Source: Agromyces sp. ISL-38 (GTDB taxonomy: Bacteria > Actinomycetota > Actinomycetes > Actinomycetales > Microbacteriaceae). Taken from it: a DNA stretch of 64,000 nucleotides. Location: contig NZ_JAGGPF010000009.1 in assembly GCF_018613935.1 (NCBI RefSeq), positions 62,001 through 126,000 on the forward strand. Reading direction: 5' to 3'. Below the pieces are notes generated by a model. That model made no database searches. It had not been told where the DNA came from and saw only the letters and a program-made list of their open reading frames with translations. Shown here in pieces: positions 9,134-18,139 of the stretch. Made by a program: the position numbers and the translations under genes. How positions within the stretch are numbered: the first letter of the stretch is position 1; each line of letters begins with the position of its first letter.

Positions 9134-10371
9134 CGGAGCTTCTCCGAGTGCCGGTCTGCGCGTGCTCTGCGGAATGAACCCAGTGCCTGAGCAAGTGCTT
9201 CCCGAGGTGCCGTGGCGATCCAGCGAAATCGCGAGAACCCACGAAATCGAGGCATCGAACGCCCTCCGAGCGCGAATCCGATTGCGCGATATGCCGCGAA
9301 CTTCTTGCGCTTCTCTTGGGACGGCTGGATAGCGCGCAGTCTTCCGAGTTGAGTCGCAAGTGTTGATATCGCTCGACCGTCAGCCTCGCGTAGCAATTTC
9401 TCCCCGCGGGAGGTTCGGGAGATGAGGAAGCTCCGGCCCTCGCCGTCGTCGAATACCGGGTAACCGCGTTCGTCAGAATCCCAGCTGTCCGCAGCCACAA
9501 TGTCCGCATGCACGCCCATGCCGTCCTGGCACACCTTGCAGCGAGTATGCAAATGTCGATTCAGCGTCTTGCCCCACGAGTCTTCGTAGGTCATCCGAGC
9601 CGTGGCGCCGTTGTTGGCCGTCGCTGTGAAGTAGCCGGGCCATCCGTCGCCCCGGTATCGGATCGTTCGAATCTCCACGCGCGGCACCTTCAGCTCATCG
9701 ATCACCGACTCCGTCCCTCGCCAACCGGGAGTTCCGGCGCAGAAGAAGCTCAGGAAGTATTCGATCTTGGGAAGCTTCGATGCGTCCGCGTCACGAAGCG
9801 AACGCAGTGCTGCGATGTCACAAGGCTTGCCGATGACCGCTACCCGGTCGGTCGTCGCGACGTCGCGAATGCTTGTGAAGGGATCAGCAGGCGAGTACCG
9901 CGAGCCGCTCAGTAGTCCGACGTCTGCGGAGTCACGAATGACAACGGAGTCGTTGCCAAAGGCGTCACTCGAACTCCCTGTCACGCCGACCACCGCGTCC
10001 ACCTTTCCCGCAGCGAGAAGGAAAGCGGCGAGCGCGGTCAACGTGCCACCGCTACTCCCGTGATGCCGGATCGACTCATCGAGAGCCCAACCGTCACGGG
10101 TTGCGACGATGGGACCCCACATCGGATCCAGTACCGCACGCGAGCCCGGCTCGGGCTGCGATTGGCGATACCCGGTGCCAGGGCAGAACTTGACGAACAA
10201 CTCGCTCTCTGCCGAGGAGAGCGCAGCCAGTTGAGACGGGCTCAAGAACCCCGTCTCATCCTTCTTCATCGAAACGCGCTCGGGAAATGCGATCGCACAG
10301 ACGCCACATCCGATGCAGAGGCCAGCCGCTTCAACCGCTCGCGGCTCTGAGAGGTTGCGCGCCGGACTCAC
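9130..10371 (-). CDS. Coenzyme F420 hydrogenase/dehydrogenase beta-subunit family protein with ferredoxin motif
   Basis: A 413-residue protein. The N-terminus has CIGCGVC (Cys19, Cys22, Cys25), a ferredoxin-like cluster motif; the rest is the FrhB-type FAD domain, with further cysteine motifs FCPGTG, FFCAGTPGW and TRCKVCQDGMG. Homologues recur in EPS clusters next to polysaccharide pyruvyl transferases, as here, where the two genes overlap by 4 bp. A redox reaction on a sugar or a donor is inferred, but the reaction is not known. The start is GTG 10371. Confidence 0.82.
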   Translation of the reverse strand: MSPARNLSEPRAVEAAGLCIGCGVCAIAFPERVSMKKDETGFLSPSQLAALSSAESELFVKFCPGTGYRQSQPEPGSRAVLDPMWGPIVATRDGWALDESIRHHGSSGGTLTALAAFLLAAGKVDAVVGVTGSSSDAFGNDSVVIRDSADVGLLSGSRYSPADPFTSIRDVATTDRVAVIGKPCDIAALRSLRDADASKLPKIEYFLSFFCAGTPGWRGTESVIDELKVPRVEIRTIRYRGDGWPGYFTATANNGATARMTYEDSWGKTLNRHLHTRCKVCQDGMGVHADIVAADSWDSDERGYPVFDDGEGRSFLISRTSRGEKLLREADGRAISTLATQLGRLRAIQPSQEKRKKFAAYRAIGFALGGRSMPRFRGFSRFRWIATAPREALAQALGSFRRARADRHSEKLR

Positions 10372-11456
10372 GCTTCACCAACCTTCGTGAGGAATCGATC
10401 GACGCGTCGGCGCCCTTCGTCCCTGGCAGCCTGAGCGCTGCTGCGAAGCGCCTCCGAGCCGATCGCGCCGTCGAGATCGAGTCGGAAATGCGACTCCACG
10501 GCTCGAAGGTCGATGACTCCGTCATACCCGAGATCTTCGAACAGCGGCCTGAATTTGTCAGAGTATGCCAGCGCTATCGCGGGAACGCCGAGGCTGATGG
10601 CATTCAGGCAAGCATGCATGCGGCTACCCACGAGGAGGCCTGCGCGTGAAACGACACCTCGGAGCTCGTCAAGGTGGTCGGGAGCAATGACATCAAGAGC
10701 GTGGATTTCATCCGCAAGCAAGGAAGCGATCGCTCGATCATCGTCGGCGCTTCCCTTCGCCGAGACGTGTACGAGAAGACCTGTGACAAGACCTCGTTCG
10801 CTCGCGTCGGTGATCACGTCTCGAATGATGCTGCGGTATATGAGGTGATCCACGTGCGAGTTCGGGTTCCATAGGAGTCCGCTCACGTTGAGCAGAAGGT
10901 CGTACGTTGTCCCGCTCTTGCCTTCATCCTCAAGCGGCGGCGGCTCATTCACAGCGAAGACAAGATCGGTTGCCTGCTGAAGCCCCTGGATGCCGGCCTT
11001 TCGGGCACGGGCGGTGCTCTGTGAGTCCCTCGCCCACACTTGTACCGCTCGCCGGGTCGCCAATCTCGCGGCCCACGTGGCGATACCCGCGTCCCATGGC
11101 CCGAGCGTTTGCGGGCACAACACGAGCGTCGAGCGGGAGAGGCCGGCCGCCATCTTTGACGCAATCATCTTTCCAAATCGCTTGAGGCCGTAGATCGAGG
11201 CGAAACTATCGCCTTCGCCGACGTCGAGGATCAGGTCGTAGCTTGCGAGTTCCCGGCGGGTGGGGTGCCAGGGAATCAGGGCCGCGAGGAGAAGGCGCTT
11301 GAGGGAGAGCGCACCCGACTCGAGAGGCGATCGATGGCTTGCGAATCGCAACTCCCAGTCGCGCGGCAGCCCATCGATCAGGCCCCGCGCGAGCACACGG
11401 ACCCCGAAGTTGGGCGATGCTTCCTCGGCCCACATCACGAGCACTCGTTTCTGCAC
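10368..11456 (-). CDS. Polysaccharide pyruvyl transferase family protein
   Basis: A 362-residue CsaB/WcaK-type protein. The start is GTG 11456 with AGGAG six bases upstream; the upstream gene's stop TAG is part of that ribosome site. Motifs: LDVGEGDSF near residue 80, CPQTLGPW, VWARDSQS, and the hallmark GSRMHACLNAISLGVPAIALAY near residue 290. Members transfer pyruvate from phosphoenolpyruvate to make ketal-pyruvylated sugars; some have other roles. Pyruvylation would add negative charge to the polymer. The 4-bp overlap with the F420-dehydrogenase-like gene suggests the two act together. Confidence 0.87.
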   Translation of the reverse strand: MQKRVLVMWAEEASPNFGVRVLARGLIDGLPRDWELRFASHRSPLESGALSLKRLLLAALIPWHPTRRELASYDLILDVGEGDSFASIYGLKRFGKMIASKMAAGLSRSTLVLCPQTLGPWDAGIATWAARLATRRAVQVWARDSQSTARARKAGIQGLQQATDLVFAVNEPPPLEDEGKSGTTYDLLLNVSGLLWNPNSHVDHLIYRSIIRDVITDASERGLVTGLLVHVSAKGSADDDRAIASLLADEIHALDVIAPDHLDELRGVVSRAGLLVGSRMHACLNAISLGVPAIALAYSDKFRPLFEDLGYDGVIDLRAVESHFRLDLDGAIGSEALRSSAQAARDEGRRRVDRFLTKVGEA

Positions 11457-11463
11457 TTCTCTC

Positions 11464-12165
11464 CTAGATCTGTTTGATCTGGCGGGCTGGAACGCCCGCG
11501 AGAATCTCGTTACCGAGGTGCTTCCCACGCACGACCGCTCCTGAAGCTACGACTGTGCGGGGTCCCAGCTCAGTCCCAGCAAGCAGGGTGACGCGTGATC
11601 CGATCCAGCAGTCGTCAGCTATCACCACTTCAGCTTGCGAGGTGCCCTGCTTGCGAATCGGAATGGTCGCGTCTTCGAAATTGTGGCCTTGGGAATGGAC
11701 AAGGAAGTACGGTCCAATGATCACGTCATCGCCGATCGTGATGCCCCCTGAGGCGCCGAGGTGGAAGAAGTCGCCGACGCCAGAATTCCGACCAATCGTG
11801 ACGCCTTGACCGAACAGCGAAAGGTGGCTGGTTGTAGTGATGATCCCGAAACGACCCAGCCTGCTTCCCGGGCCGAGGTTGATGCCGCGTGCGCCGCGCG
11901 CATCGAGGGTCGACGATTCACCAATCGAAGCGCCGTGCCCGAGAGTAATGCGTCGCCGTGACCGCATTCTGACGTGGCGACCAATGAAGACGGGCTGCCG
12001 AAACCGCAACAAGCCACGAACACCTTGGGTTCCACGAGTGAAAATCTCGCCGAGAAGGTCTGCGGGCTGAAGCTCTGGTGCGATTGCATAGTCGCGGCCT
12101 GTGCCGCGCAAAAGTTGGTGAGCGATCCGGTGTAAGACTCGGCTACCGGATTGTGGGCTAGCCAT
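11464..12165 (-). CDS. Hexapeptide (LbH) sugar O-acetyltransferase
   Basis: A 233-residue acetyltransferase of the maltose/colanic-acid type. Residues 70-215 form left-handed beta-helix coils (ITLGHGASIGESSTL, INLGPGSRLGRFG, VTIGRNSGVGDFFHLG, ITIGDDVIIGPYF), followed by HSQGHNFED, the conserved catalytic-His loop of the WcaF/NodL group, then DDCWIGSRVTLLAG and ILAGVPARQIK. It is the third such enzyme in the locus, which suggests a heavily acetylated polymer. It overlaps the upstream glycosyltransferase gene by 8 bp. Confidence 0.88.
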   Translation of the reverse strand: MASPQSGSRVLHRIAHQLLRGTGRDYAIAPELQPADLLGEIFTRGTQGVRGLLRFRQPVFIGRHVRMRSRRRITLGHGASIGESSTLDARGARGINLGPGSRLGRFGIITTTSHLSLFGQGVTIGRNSGVGDFFHLGASGGITIGDDVIIGPYFLVHSQGHNFEDATIPIRKQGTSQAEVVIADDCWIGSRVTLLAGTELGPRTVVASGAVVRGKHLGNEILAGVPARQIKQI

Positions 12166-13270
12166 GAAGACTCCCGTTTACCAGTTCCGTAATCGTGGCA
12201 ATGGCTGACTTCCGCCTGAACGGGTCCAGCTGTGCCGACCCGGGCGCGAGCGAATCAACACTCCCCATTGCCTCGAAATCGGGGCGATCAAGCTCAACCT
12301 GAATCACGGAATCCATCAGCGAAGGGGGGAATCCCTCGAACGCAAAACGTGTTCCGAGAACCGGTATCCCCTTCGCGAGCGACTCGATCACTTTGACCTT
12401 GATCCCGCCGCCAAGTCTGATCGGTGCAAGTGAGAGCGAGATCCGCTCGTAGAAGGCGTCGACGTTCGGGACTTCGCCAATGATCTCAATGCCCTCGATA
12501 CGTCGGAGCCGTTCTCTCGATTGGCGACCCGCCACGACGATGGACCAACCGCGATCTCGAAGCGGGACAGCCCAGTTCTGCACCAACGCCTCATAGGCGT
12601 CCACATTCGGCCAGTACTCGAAGTTTCCGATGAGGCCAGCGACTTTCTCGGATCTATCCGGCGCGACCGCGGCGAACGAATCGTCCGGGAGCCAGACCGG
12701 CAGCCACACTGCATTGATTCCACGGCTCTGCAACAGTTCGGCGTCGGCCCACCCGACCGCCGTCACGATCTTCGCCGACCCCGAGTATCGGGCTTCAACG
12801 CGCGCCAGTGCTCTCGCCTGAGCCGCCGCCGTAAGTCGGGCAAGGCCTGCCCGGCTTCGCGCTTCACGGGCAGAGAAGGCACTCCACACGTCCATGTAAT
12901 CAAGCCAGAGTGGCGCCTCGGTGAATCGGGAGTAGGGCGCTTGGGAAAGAACGCTGATGACCAACAGATCCGCGTCTGAACCTCGAACTGTGCGCTTCAG
13001 TGCCGAATCGCGTGCACCGAATCCGGTCGGCATCGGAAGGAATTCTCGCTTCAGCGCCCCGACTTTGGATCTGAGCCGGGCTTTCATCGAGGGCTCGCTT
13101 CCAGTCCCGAGGAATTGTTCTCCGATCGCCGCACCGGGTGTGAGCACCGACGTCGTGACACCGAGCGATTGCAGAGCGTCCACCAAACCTCGCGTCCGAA
13201 TCGTCCCGCCATGGTTCGAAGAATAGGGGTCCGTAAGGCTGAGGACATTCGCAGCGCCGATGGCGATCAC
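12158..13270 (-). CDS. Family 4-type glycosyltransferase
   Basis: A 370-residue GT-B enzyme. The C-terminal half has GLIGNFEYWPNVDAYE, VVAGRQSRERL and the donor-binding region LAPIRLGGGIKVKVIESLAKGIPVLGT, which matches the Glyco_trans_1_4 family, including the Gly-Gly-Gly-Ile-Lys loop. The N-terminal half starts with HGGTIRTRGLVDAL, an acceptor-domain loop. It would transfer a nucleotide-activated sugar to the growing lipid-linked unit; the specific sugar cannot be read. It starts at GTG 13270, overlapping the previous stop by 4 bp. Confidence 0.87.
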   Translation of the reverse strand: MIAIGAANVLSLTDPYSSNHGGTIRTRGLVDALQSLGVTTSVLTPGAAIGEQFLGTGSEPSMKARLRSKVGALKREFLPMPTGFGARDSALKRTVRGSDADLLVISVLSQAPYSRFTEAPLWLDYMDVWSAFSAREARSRAGLARLTAAAQARALARVEARYSGSAKIVTAVGWADAELLQSRGINAVWLPVWLPDDSFAAVAPDRSEKVAGLIGNFEYWPNVDAYEALVQNWAVPLRDRGWSIVVAGRQSRERLRRIEGIEIIGEVPNVDAFYERISLSLAPIRLGGGIKVKVIESLAKGIPVLGTRFAFEGFPPSLMDSVIQVELDRPDFEAMGSVDSLAPGSAQLDPFRRKSAIATITELVNGSLHG

Positions 13271-14433
13271 GGCGCGCCTACAAATGCGTCTGCCATCGGC
13301 GCGCCCACAAGAGCGTCCGCCATGGAAACCACATTGCCGGAATACGCAGTCTGAGAGAACCGGGACCGCACGTCGTGAAAGCCGGCTCGGGCCAGGTCCT
13401 CCGCAAGATCGGGTCGCGACACCAACGATCGAAGCGCCTCTGAAAGACGTCCGGGATCGTCAGGCGGGACTGTCAGTCCGGTCTGATTGTCACGGACTAT
13501 TTCCACTAAACCCTCGGTCGCAGACACGATTGTCGGCCGCATCGCTGCCATCCCTTCCGCTGCAACGGTCCCGAACGGCTCAAACCGAGAAGGCACCACG
13601 ATGATGTCCGCCCTCTCAAGCCAGCCACTCACGTCGTCGGTGAAGCCCACGAAGGAACACTCCTTTTCGATGTCGAGCGACTTGGCGAGCGCAACGAGCT
13701 CCTCGAAATACCACTCGTACCCGGGGAAGATGTCACCGACCATGGTGAGTTGCAGGTCGATACCCGACTCTCGCGCCATTGCCAGTGCCCTGATCGCGAC
13801 ATCCTGACCCTTGCGCGGATTGAGGCGTCCGACGAGGAGTACGTGCGCCCGCGTTGAGAGTGGACGCGGCTCGGAGCGGAAATAGCCATCCCAATTCTTG
13901 CCGTTGTAGACCACTCTCGTTTTTCGAGAGACCGGGAAAGGAGACGAACGTTCCACGAATCGTTGAGTCGCGACGCTGTTGCACACGACGACGTTGGCTG
14001 CCTGGAGGGGAAGCACCAAGCCAGCCCGAATCAACCGGCCGCGATCGTTCTCCACCTCACGAACGTGGCACACCACCTTGATACCCAGGATTCTCGATGA
14101 GAGTAACCACATGGGCTGGGTCAATGTGTTGACCCAAACCATCTCGGCGCCGAAATTGCGGATCGCGCGACGGATCGGGCCGAATGCTGCCAAGGACCTC
14201 ATAGCAAGACCGAGCATGCGTCGTGGGCGGAGGAACTCCTTACGGAGCACCGGCACGTCGAGGATATCCACCGTGAATCCCTCGCCGGCAAGCAAGTCGG
14301 CAAGGGCGCCAGCGTTCGGCAGGGCTATTCGCACGTCGTGACCAGCAGCTCGAAGCGCAAGCGCCGTCTCTGCTGCCATCCGATCGCTTCCGTAGAGTTC
14401 TGCGCCAGGATGGCAGAGATAGATCTTAGCCAC
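13267..14433 (-). CDS. Family 4 glycosyltransferase with duplicated C-terminal tail
   Basis: A 388-residue GT4 enzyme (GT-B fold). It opens KIYLCHPGAELYGSDRMAAE, the acceptor glycine loop; the C-terminal domain has LLVGRLNPRKGQDVAIRAL, SFVGFTDDVSGWLERADIIVVPSRFEPFGTVAAEGMA (the EX7E-type donor site) and TGLTVPPDD. The start is GTG 14433, with AGGCGG 9 bases upstream. The last 18 residues are two copies of MADA(L/F)VGAP, encoded by a 27-bp tandem duplication just before the stop, so the tail grew by recent slippage. It overlaps the next gene by 4 bp. Confidence 0.9.
   Translation of the reverse strand: MAKIYLCHPGAELYGSDRMAAETALALRAAGHDVRIALPNAGALADLLAGEGFTVDILDVPVLRKEFLRPRRMLGLAMRSLAAFGPIRRAIRNFGAEMVWVNTLTQPMWLLSSRILGIKVVCHVREVENDRGRLIRAGLVLPLQAANVVVCNSVATQRFVERSSPFPVSRKTRVVYNGKNWDGYFRSEPRPLSTRAHVLLVGRLNPRKGQDVAIRALAMARESGIDLQLTMVGDIFPGYEWYFEELVALAKSLDIEKECSFVGFTDDVSGWLERADIIVVPSRFEPFGTVAAEGMAAMRPTIVSATEGLVEIVRDNQTGLTVPPDDPGRLSEALRSLVSRPDLAEDLARAGFHDVRSRFSQTAYSGNVVSMADALVGAPMADAFVGAP
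13271..13324. repeat. 27-bp tandem duplication at the end of a glycosyltransferase gene
   Basis: Units 13271-13297 and 13298-13324 match at 22 of 27 positions and encode two nine-residue tails. The unit length is a multiple of three, so the frame is kept. The GTG of the next gene overlaps the TGA that follows the second coding unit. Confidence 0.85.
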
Positions 14434-14454
14434 GGTGAAACCGCCTGAATCTAT

Positions 14455-15672
14455 TCACGAGAGCGCTCCGCTACGTTCGGCCGTCATTTGTTCCATCGAG
14501 TGTTGGGCGTGCTCATCGACCAGAACTCGTTGCGTTGAACGCTCAGCAAGTCGCGTGAGTGACCGCTCGTACGCATCACATACCGATTCCCACGAGTAGT
14601 CCTCCGTGGCGCGCGACTTTGCCGCTGCCGAGAGCTCGCGACGACGAGGCTGATCTTCCATGAGTCGCCAAATGGCAGCTTCAATGGCCTCCGACCGCGG
14701 GAGCGCGAACTCACCCGCCGTTGCCAGCACCTCACGATTGAAGACGGTGTCCCGCGCCACGATCGGCGCCCCAAGCGCCATCGCTTGCACCAAGGCTGGG
14801 TTCGTTCCCCCGACACTGTGCCCGTGGAAGTAGACGCCGGCGTGCTGCCACAGAGCGAACAGACGACGATCATCGTTGACATGGCCAAGCCAACTCACGC
14901 GTTCGTTGGTGCGAGCGAGCTCTTCGACCCGTTCCTCGATCTCTCCTCCATAGCCTGAGGAGCCGACGATCACGACGGGCCACCGCTTTGCAAGTCCCTC
15001 GGCTGCCTCCAAGAACTCCGAGATCGTGTTTTCTGGCACGAAGCGTGCCACGACGAGCACGTACTGGCCGCTCTCGAGACCTTCGGGCACAGGTAGAGGA
15101 GAGGACGGATCACCGCCATAGGGAATGACATCGCCGAATCGCTCGAAGTCCTGCTCCCAGCGGTCTGCGATCGCTTGCGCGTCATACACGAGTCGCGTTC
15201 CCCACCTGGCCGTAAAGCGCGCACCGGTCCGGAACACGCCCTTCGCGACGGGGCCCCACTTCTCTCGCTCCCACTCGAGGCCATCCACGTTGACCAACGA
15301 CGGGATCCCCCGTGCGCGCAAAATCGGAAGCCAGTAGCCGTTTGCGTGATTCATGACAAGCGCAACGTCGGGCTTCCAACTCGCAGCATGGAGCGACGCT
15401 GTCAGCCCGAACGAGAGCGTGCTCAAGGCTTTGGTCTCAAGGCCCGGCGTTACCACCGTGTCGACCTCCGGATGACGCCCCCCGTCGTGATCCTTCGTGG
15501 TGCCGGGCCGGCCGTACACCACTACTCGCCAGCCGCGTTCGACAAGGTACGGCGCCAGACGACGCACCGCCGTCTCGAAGCCGCCGTAGTAGCTTGGATA
15601 TCCGCGTGTGCCGATGATCGCGACACTCTTGATTCGCTCCGGTCCACTCGGACCTTCGATGGTTTTCGACAT
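14455..15672 (-). CDS. DUF1972-type family 4 glycosyltransferase (rhamnosyltransferase-like)
   Basis: A 405-residue enzyme opening VAIIGTRGYPSYYGGFETAVR, the DUF1972 signature of beta-1,4-rhamnosyltransferases such as the pneumococcal Cps2T group. The C-terminal half has VLVVARFVPENTISEFLEA, WLGHVNDDRRLFALWQHAGVYFHGHSVGGTNPALVQAMALGAP, the donor-binding region. AGGGGGG lies 5 bases before the ATG. These enzymes usually add the second sugar after the priming transferase, and here the gene lies directly downstream of the primer gene. The gap to it is 53 bp, so separate expression control is possible. Confidence 0.9.
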   Translation of the reverse strand: MSKTIEGPSGPERIKSVAIIGTRGYPSYYGGFETAVRRLAPYLVERGWRVVVYGRPGTTKDHDGGRHPEVDTVVTPGLETKALSTLSFGLTASLHAASWKPDVALVMNHANGYWLPILRARGIPSLVNVDGLEWEREKWGPVAKGVFRTGARFTARWGTRLVYDAQAIADRWEQDFERFGDVIPYGGDPSSPLPVPEGLESGQYVLVVARFVPENTISEFLEAAEGLAKRWPVVIVGSSGYGGEIEERVEELARTNERVSWLGHVNDDRRLFALWQHAGVYFHGHSVGGTNPALVQAMALGAPIVARDTVFNREVLATAGEFALPRSEAIEAAIWRLMEDQPRRRELSAAAKSRATEDYSWESVCDAYERSLTRLAERSTQRVLVDEHAQHSMEQMTAERSGALS

Positions 15673-15725
15673 AGTTCCCCCCTGGAAGTCGATTCACCCG
15701 AGACTTCGTCAAATAGGCCCCCCGC

Positions 15726-17213
15726 CTAGTACGCCCCCTCACTGCCGAAGACGGCTTTCGCCGTGCGCCACAGGATCACGACGTCACCTGTGATCGACCA
15801 GTTCTCGACGTAGTAGAGATCGAGTCGAACCGTGTCTTCCCACGACAGGTTCGACCGGCCGCTCACCTGCCAGAGGCCCGTGATGCCGGGCTTCACGAGG
15901 AAACGCCGGTGCACGTGCGTCGCATAGTGCTCGATCTCGCGGAAGAGCGGCGGCCGCGGACCGACGAGCGACATCTGGCCGCCGAACACGTTGAAGAGCT
16001 GCGGGAGCTCATCGAGGCTGTAGCGACGCAGGATGCGCCCGATCGGCGTTACCCGCGGGTCGTCCTTCATCTTGAACATCACGGTGTTGCCGACGTCGCG
16101 TTGTGTGGTCGCGAGGGCGTCGAGGAGAGCCTCTGCGTCGATGACCATCGAGCGGAACTTGAGCATGTCGAACCGCTCGCCGTTCAGGCCGACGCGTGAC
16201 TGCTTGAACAGCGCGGGCCCCGGCGACGCGAACTTCACCGCGATGGCGATGATGGCGAGCAGCGGTGAGAGCACCAGGATGAGTCCGCCCGACGCGACGA
16301 CGTCGAAGGCGCGCTTGGCGAAGGACTTGCGGCCGCCGAGCTTCGGCGTCTCGACGTGGATCAACGGCAGGCCCGCCACCGGGCGAGTGTGAATGCGCGG
16401 GCCGCCGATGTCGATCAGGCTCGGCGCCACCACGAGGTGCTCGTCGCCGGGCACGAGGCCCCAGCTGAGCTCGCGCACTCGCTGCGGATCGAGTTCGTCG
16501 GCACTCGTGACGATGATCGTGTCGGCGCCGAGCGCGCGCATGACCTCGAGCGAGCGATCCACCCCCCGCGAAGTCGGTATGTCGAGCCCGGGGAGCGTGC
16601 CGCCGATCACTTCGGAGGGCACGCATGCGCCGACGACGTGATAGCCCGCCTCCGGCGCTCGGGCGAGCTCGCGGGCGATCGTCGCCGCCGATTCAGACGA
16701 GCCAACGAGCAGCACGTGCGAGGAGTATTGGCCGTTGCGCCGCTTGACGACGAGCCATTGGCGCCACATCCACCGTGAGAACACCAGCGTCGCGAGCCCG
16801 AGCGGGAACGCGATGAGGAAGTATCCGCGTGCGAGGTCGAGCTTGAAGAGGAACGCGACGATCGCCACGATGCCGAACAGGCGGATCGTGGCATCGGCGA
16901 TGGCGCGATACTCCTGCGAACCGACCCCGAGCACCCGCACCGAGCGAGTGTCGAAGAGCTCGAGGGCGAGCACCCACGCCGCGATGATCGCGATGGAGAC
17001 CGACGTGTAGCTGATCGTGATCCGGTCGCTGGGTCCGCTGACGCCGTACACAGAGCTGTCGAGTCCGAGCCACACGATCTGCGTGCCGAACACGACCCAG
17101 ACCAGCACCGCGACATCGGTGAGCGTCACACGATTCGCATACCGCGTCGACCACGTGGATGTCACGTGCCGTTCGGGCACCTGACGATCGCGATCGGCGC
17201 TGAGTGTCACCAT
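15726..17213 (-). CDS. Priming polyprenyl-phosphate sugar phosphotransferase (WbaP/CpsE-like)
   Basis: A 495-residue initiating enzyme of EPS synthesis. The ATG at 17213 has GGAGGGACGAC before it and overlaps the upstream gene by 7 bp. It has four N-terminal membrane helices, a CoA-binding-like domain (HVLLVGSSESAATIARELAR), another membrane segment, and the C-terminal transferase domain: KRAFDVVASGG, FKQSRVGLNGERFDMLKFRSM, RRYSLDELPQLFNVFGGQMSLVGPRPPLFREI and GITGLWQVSGRSNLSWEDTV. It transfers a sugar-1-phosphate from UDP-sugar to undecaprenyl phosphate. The kinase and phosphatase encoded just upstream commonly control such systems. Confidence 0.93.
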   Translation of the reverse strand: MVTLSADRDRQVPERHVTSTWSTRYANRVTLTDVAVLVWVVFGTQIVWLGLDSSVYGVSGPSDRITISYTSVSIAIIAAWVLALELFDTRSVRVLGVGSQEYRAIADATIRLFGIVAIVAFLFKLDLARGYFLIAFPLGLATLVFSRWMWRQWLVVKRRNGQYSSHVLLVGSSESAATIARELARAPEAGYHVVGACVPSEVIGGTLPGLDIPTSRGVDRSLEVMRALGADTIIVTSADELDPQRVRELSWGLVPGDEHLVVAPSLIDIGGPRIHTRPVAGLPLIHVETPKLGGRKSFAKRAFDVVASGGLILVLSPLLAIIAIAVKFASPGPALFKQSRVGLNGERFDMLKFRSMVIDAEALLDALATTQRDVGNTVMFKMKDDPRVTPIGRILRRYSLDELPQLFNVFGGQMSLVGPRPPLFREIEHYATHVHRRFLVKPGITGLWQVSGRSNLSWEDTVRLDLYYVENWSITGDVVILWRTAKAVFGSEGAY

Positions 17214-18139
17214 GTCGTCCCTCCGTCCGAAGAGCGAGCGACGGTGTCGCCCGACCAGAGCCACGCGGTGCCGTCAGCGGCGGTTGCGAGCACCGTCGCT
17301 CCGTCGGCGGCCACGGTGGGCACGCACGTGCCGGGGGTGCCGGGCTCGAGAGCGGCCGAGAGTGGCATGACGCGAGCGCCCTCGCAACCCTCGCCTCCGG
17401 TCACAGCTAGCAGGTAGCCGTCGGCTGCCGGTGTGACGGATGCCGCGCCCGACACGGGCGCCGAGTTCGACCATGTTGTACCGGCATCCGTCGTCGCCGC
17501 CACCGTCGCTCCGTCGCAGAGCACGGCCGCCTCGGTCGACGAGCGCGCAGCGAGCTGCACCGGCGTTGCGCAGGGAGTGGACGAAGCGCCGCCCGGAGCG
17601 ATGACCTGACCGGCGTCGAGATGCCACACCGTGCCGATATCACCGGTGGCCTGCCAATCGGCGCCCTGCACGAAACTGCGAAGCAGAACGGGTGCACAAC
17701 TCACGGGGTCGGCGGCGACCATTGAGACGATGTCGGCGGCGGGAGCGATCGATTGCACCGTTCTGGCCTCATCAGCGCCCACCTGCGTCCAAGTCGCACC
17801 GGCGTCGGTCGTGACCTCGAGAGCGGCCGGAGTCTGGGGGCAGCCGCCGGTGACGGACCGGTACGCGGTGGCGGCATCGACTGCGGCGAGCACCGCGGTG
17901 AGCGGCGCGACCGAGACATCGGGATCGACCGCTGGGGCGGTGGGTGTCGGCGTCGCCGTGATGCTCGCCGTGGGCAAGCTCGGCAGTACCTCTCGTCGTC
18001 CCTCACTGGCGCCGGCCGATCCGGTCGACGAGATCGCGAACACCACGAGCGCGATGTCGCCGAGCACGAACGCACCGACTGCAGCGATGACCAACCAGCC
18101 CGTGCGCTCCTCGCGCACGCCTTGCCTACGCCGCGCCAC
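17207..18139 (-). CDS. Membrane-anchored Asp-box (BNR-like) protein in the EPS operon
   Basis: A 310-residue protein, start inferred at GTG 18139 (14-bp overlap with the phosphatase gene). A basic cytoplasmic N-terminus, one transmembrane helix (WLVIAAVGAFVLGDIALVVF) and a Pro/Thr-rich linker lead to an extracellular domain with repeated Asp-box motifs: TTDAGATWTQV, TTDAGTTWSN and SSDGGTTW. Asp boxes mark sialidase/BNR-type beta-propellers, so a partial or small propeller is likely. The catalytic residues of sialidases are not evident. Its place between the phosphatase and the priming transferase suggests it senses or binds the polymer; that is inference. Confidence 0.7.
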   Translation of the reverse strand: MARRRQGVREERTGWLVIAAVGAFVLGDIALVVFAISSTGSAGASEGRREVLPSLPTASITATPTPTAPAVDPDVSVAPLTAVLAAVDAATAYRSVTGGCPQTPAALEVTTDAGATWTQVGADEARTVQSIAPAADIVSMVAADPVSCAPVLLRSFVQGADWQATGDIGTVWHLDAGQVIAPGGASSTPCATPVQLAARSSTEAAVLCDGATVAATTDAGTTWSNSAPVSGAASVTPAADGYLLAVTGGEGCEGARVMPLSAALEPGTPGTCVPTVAADGATVLATAADGTAWLWSGDTVARSSDGGTTW

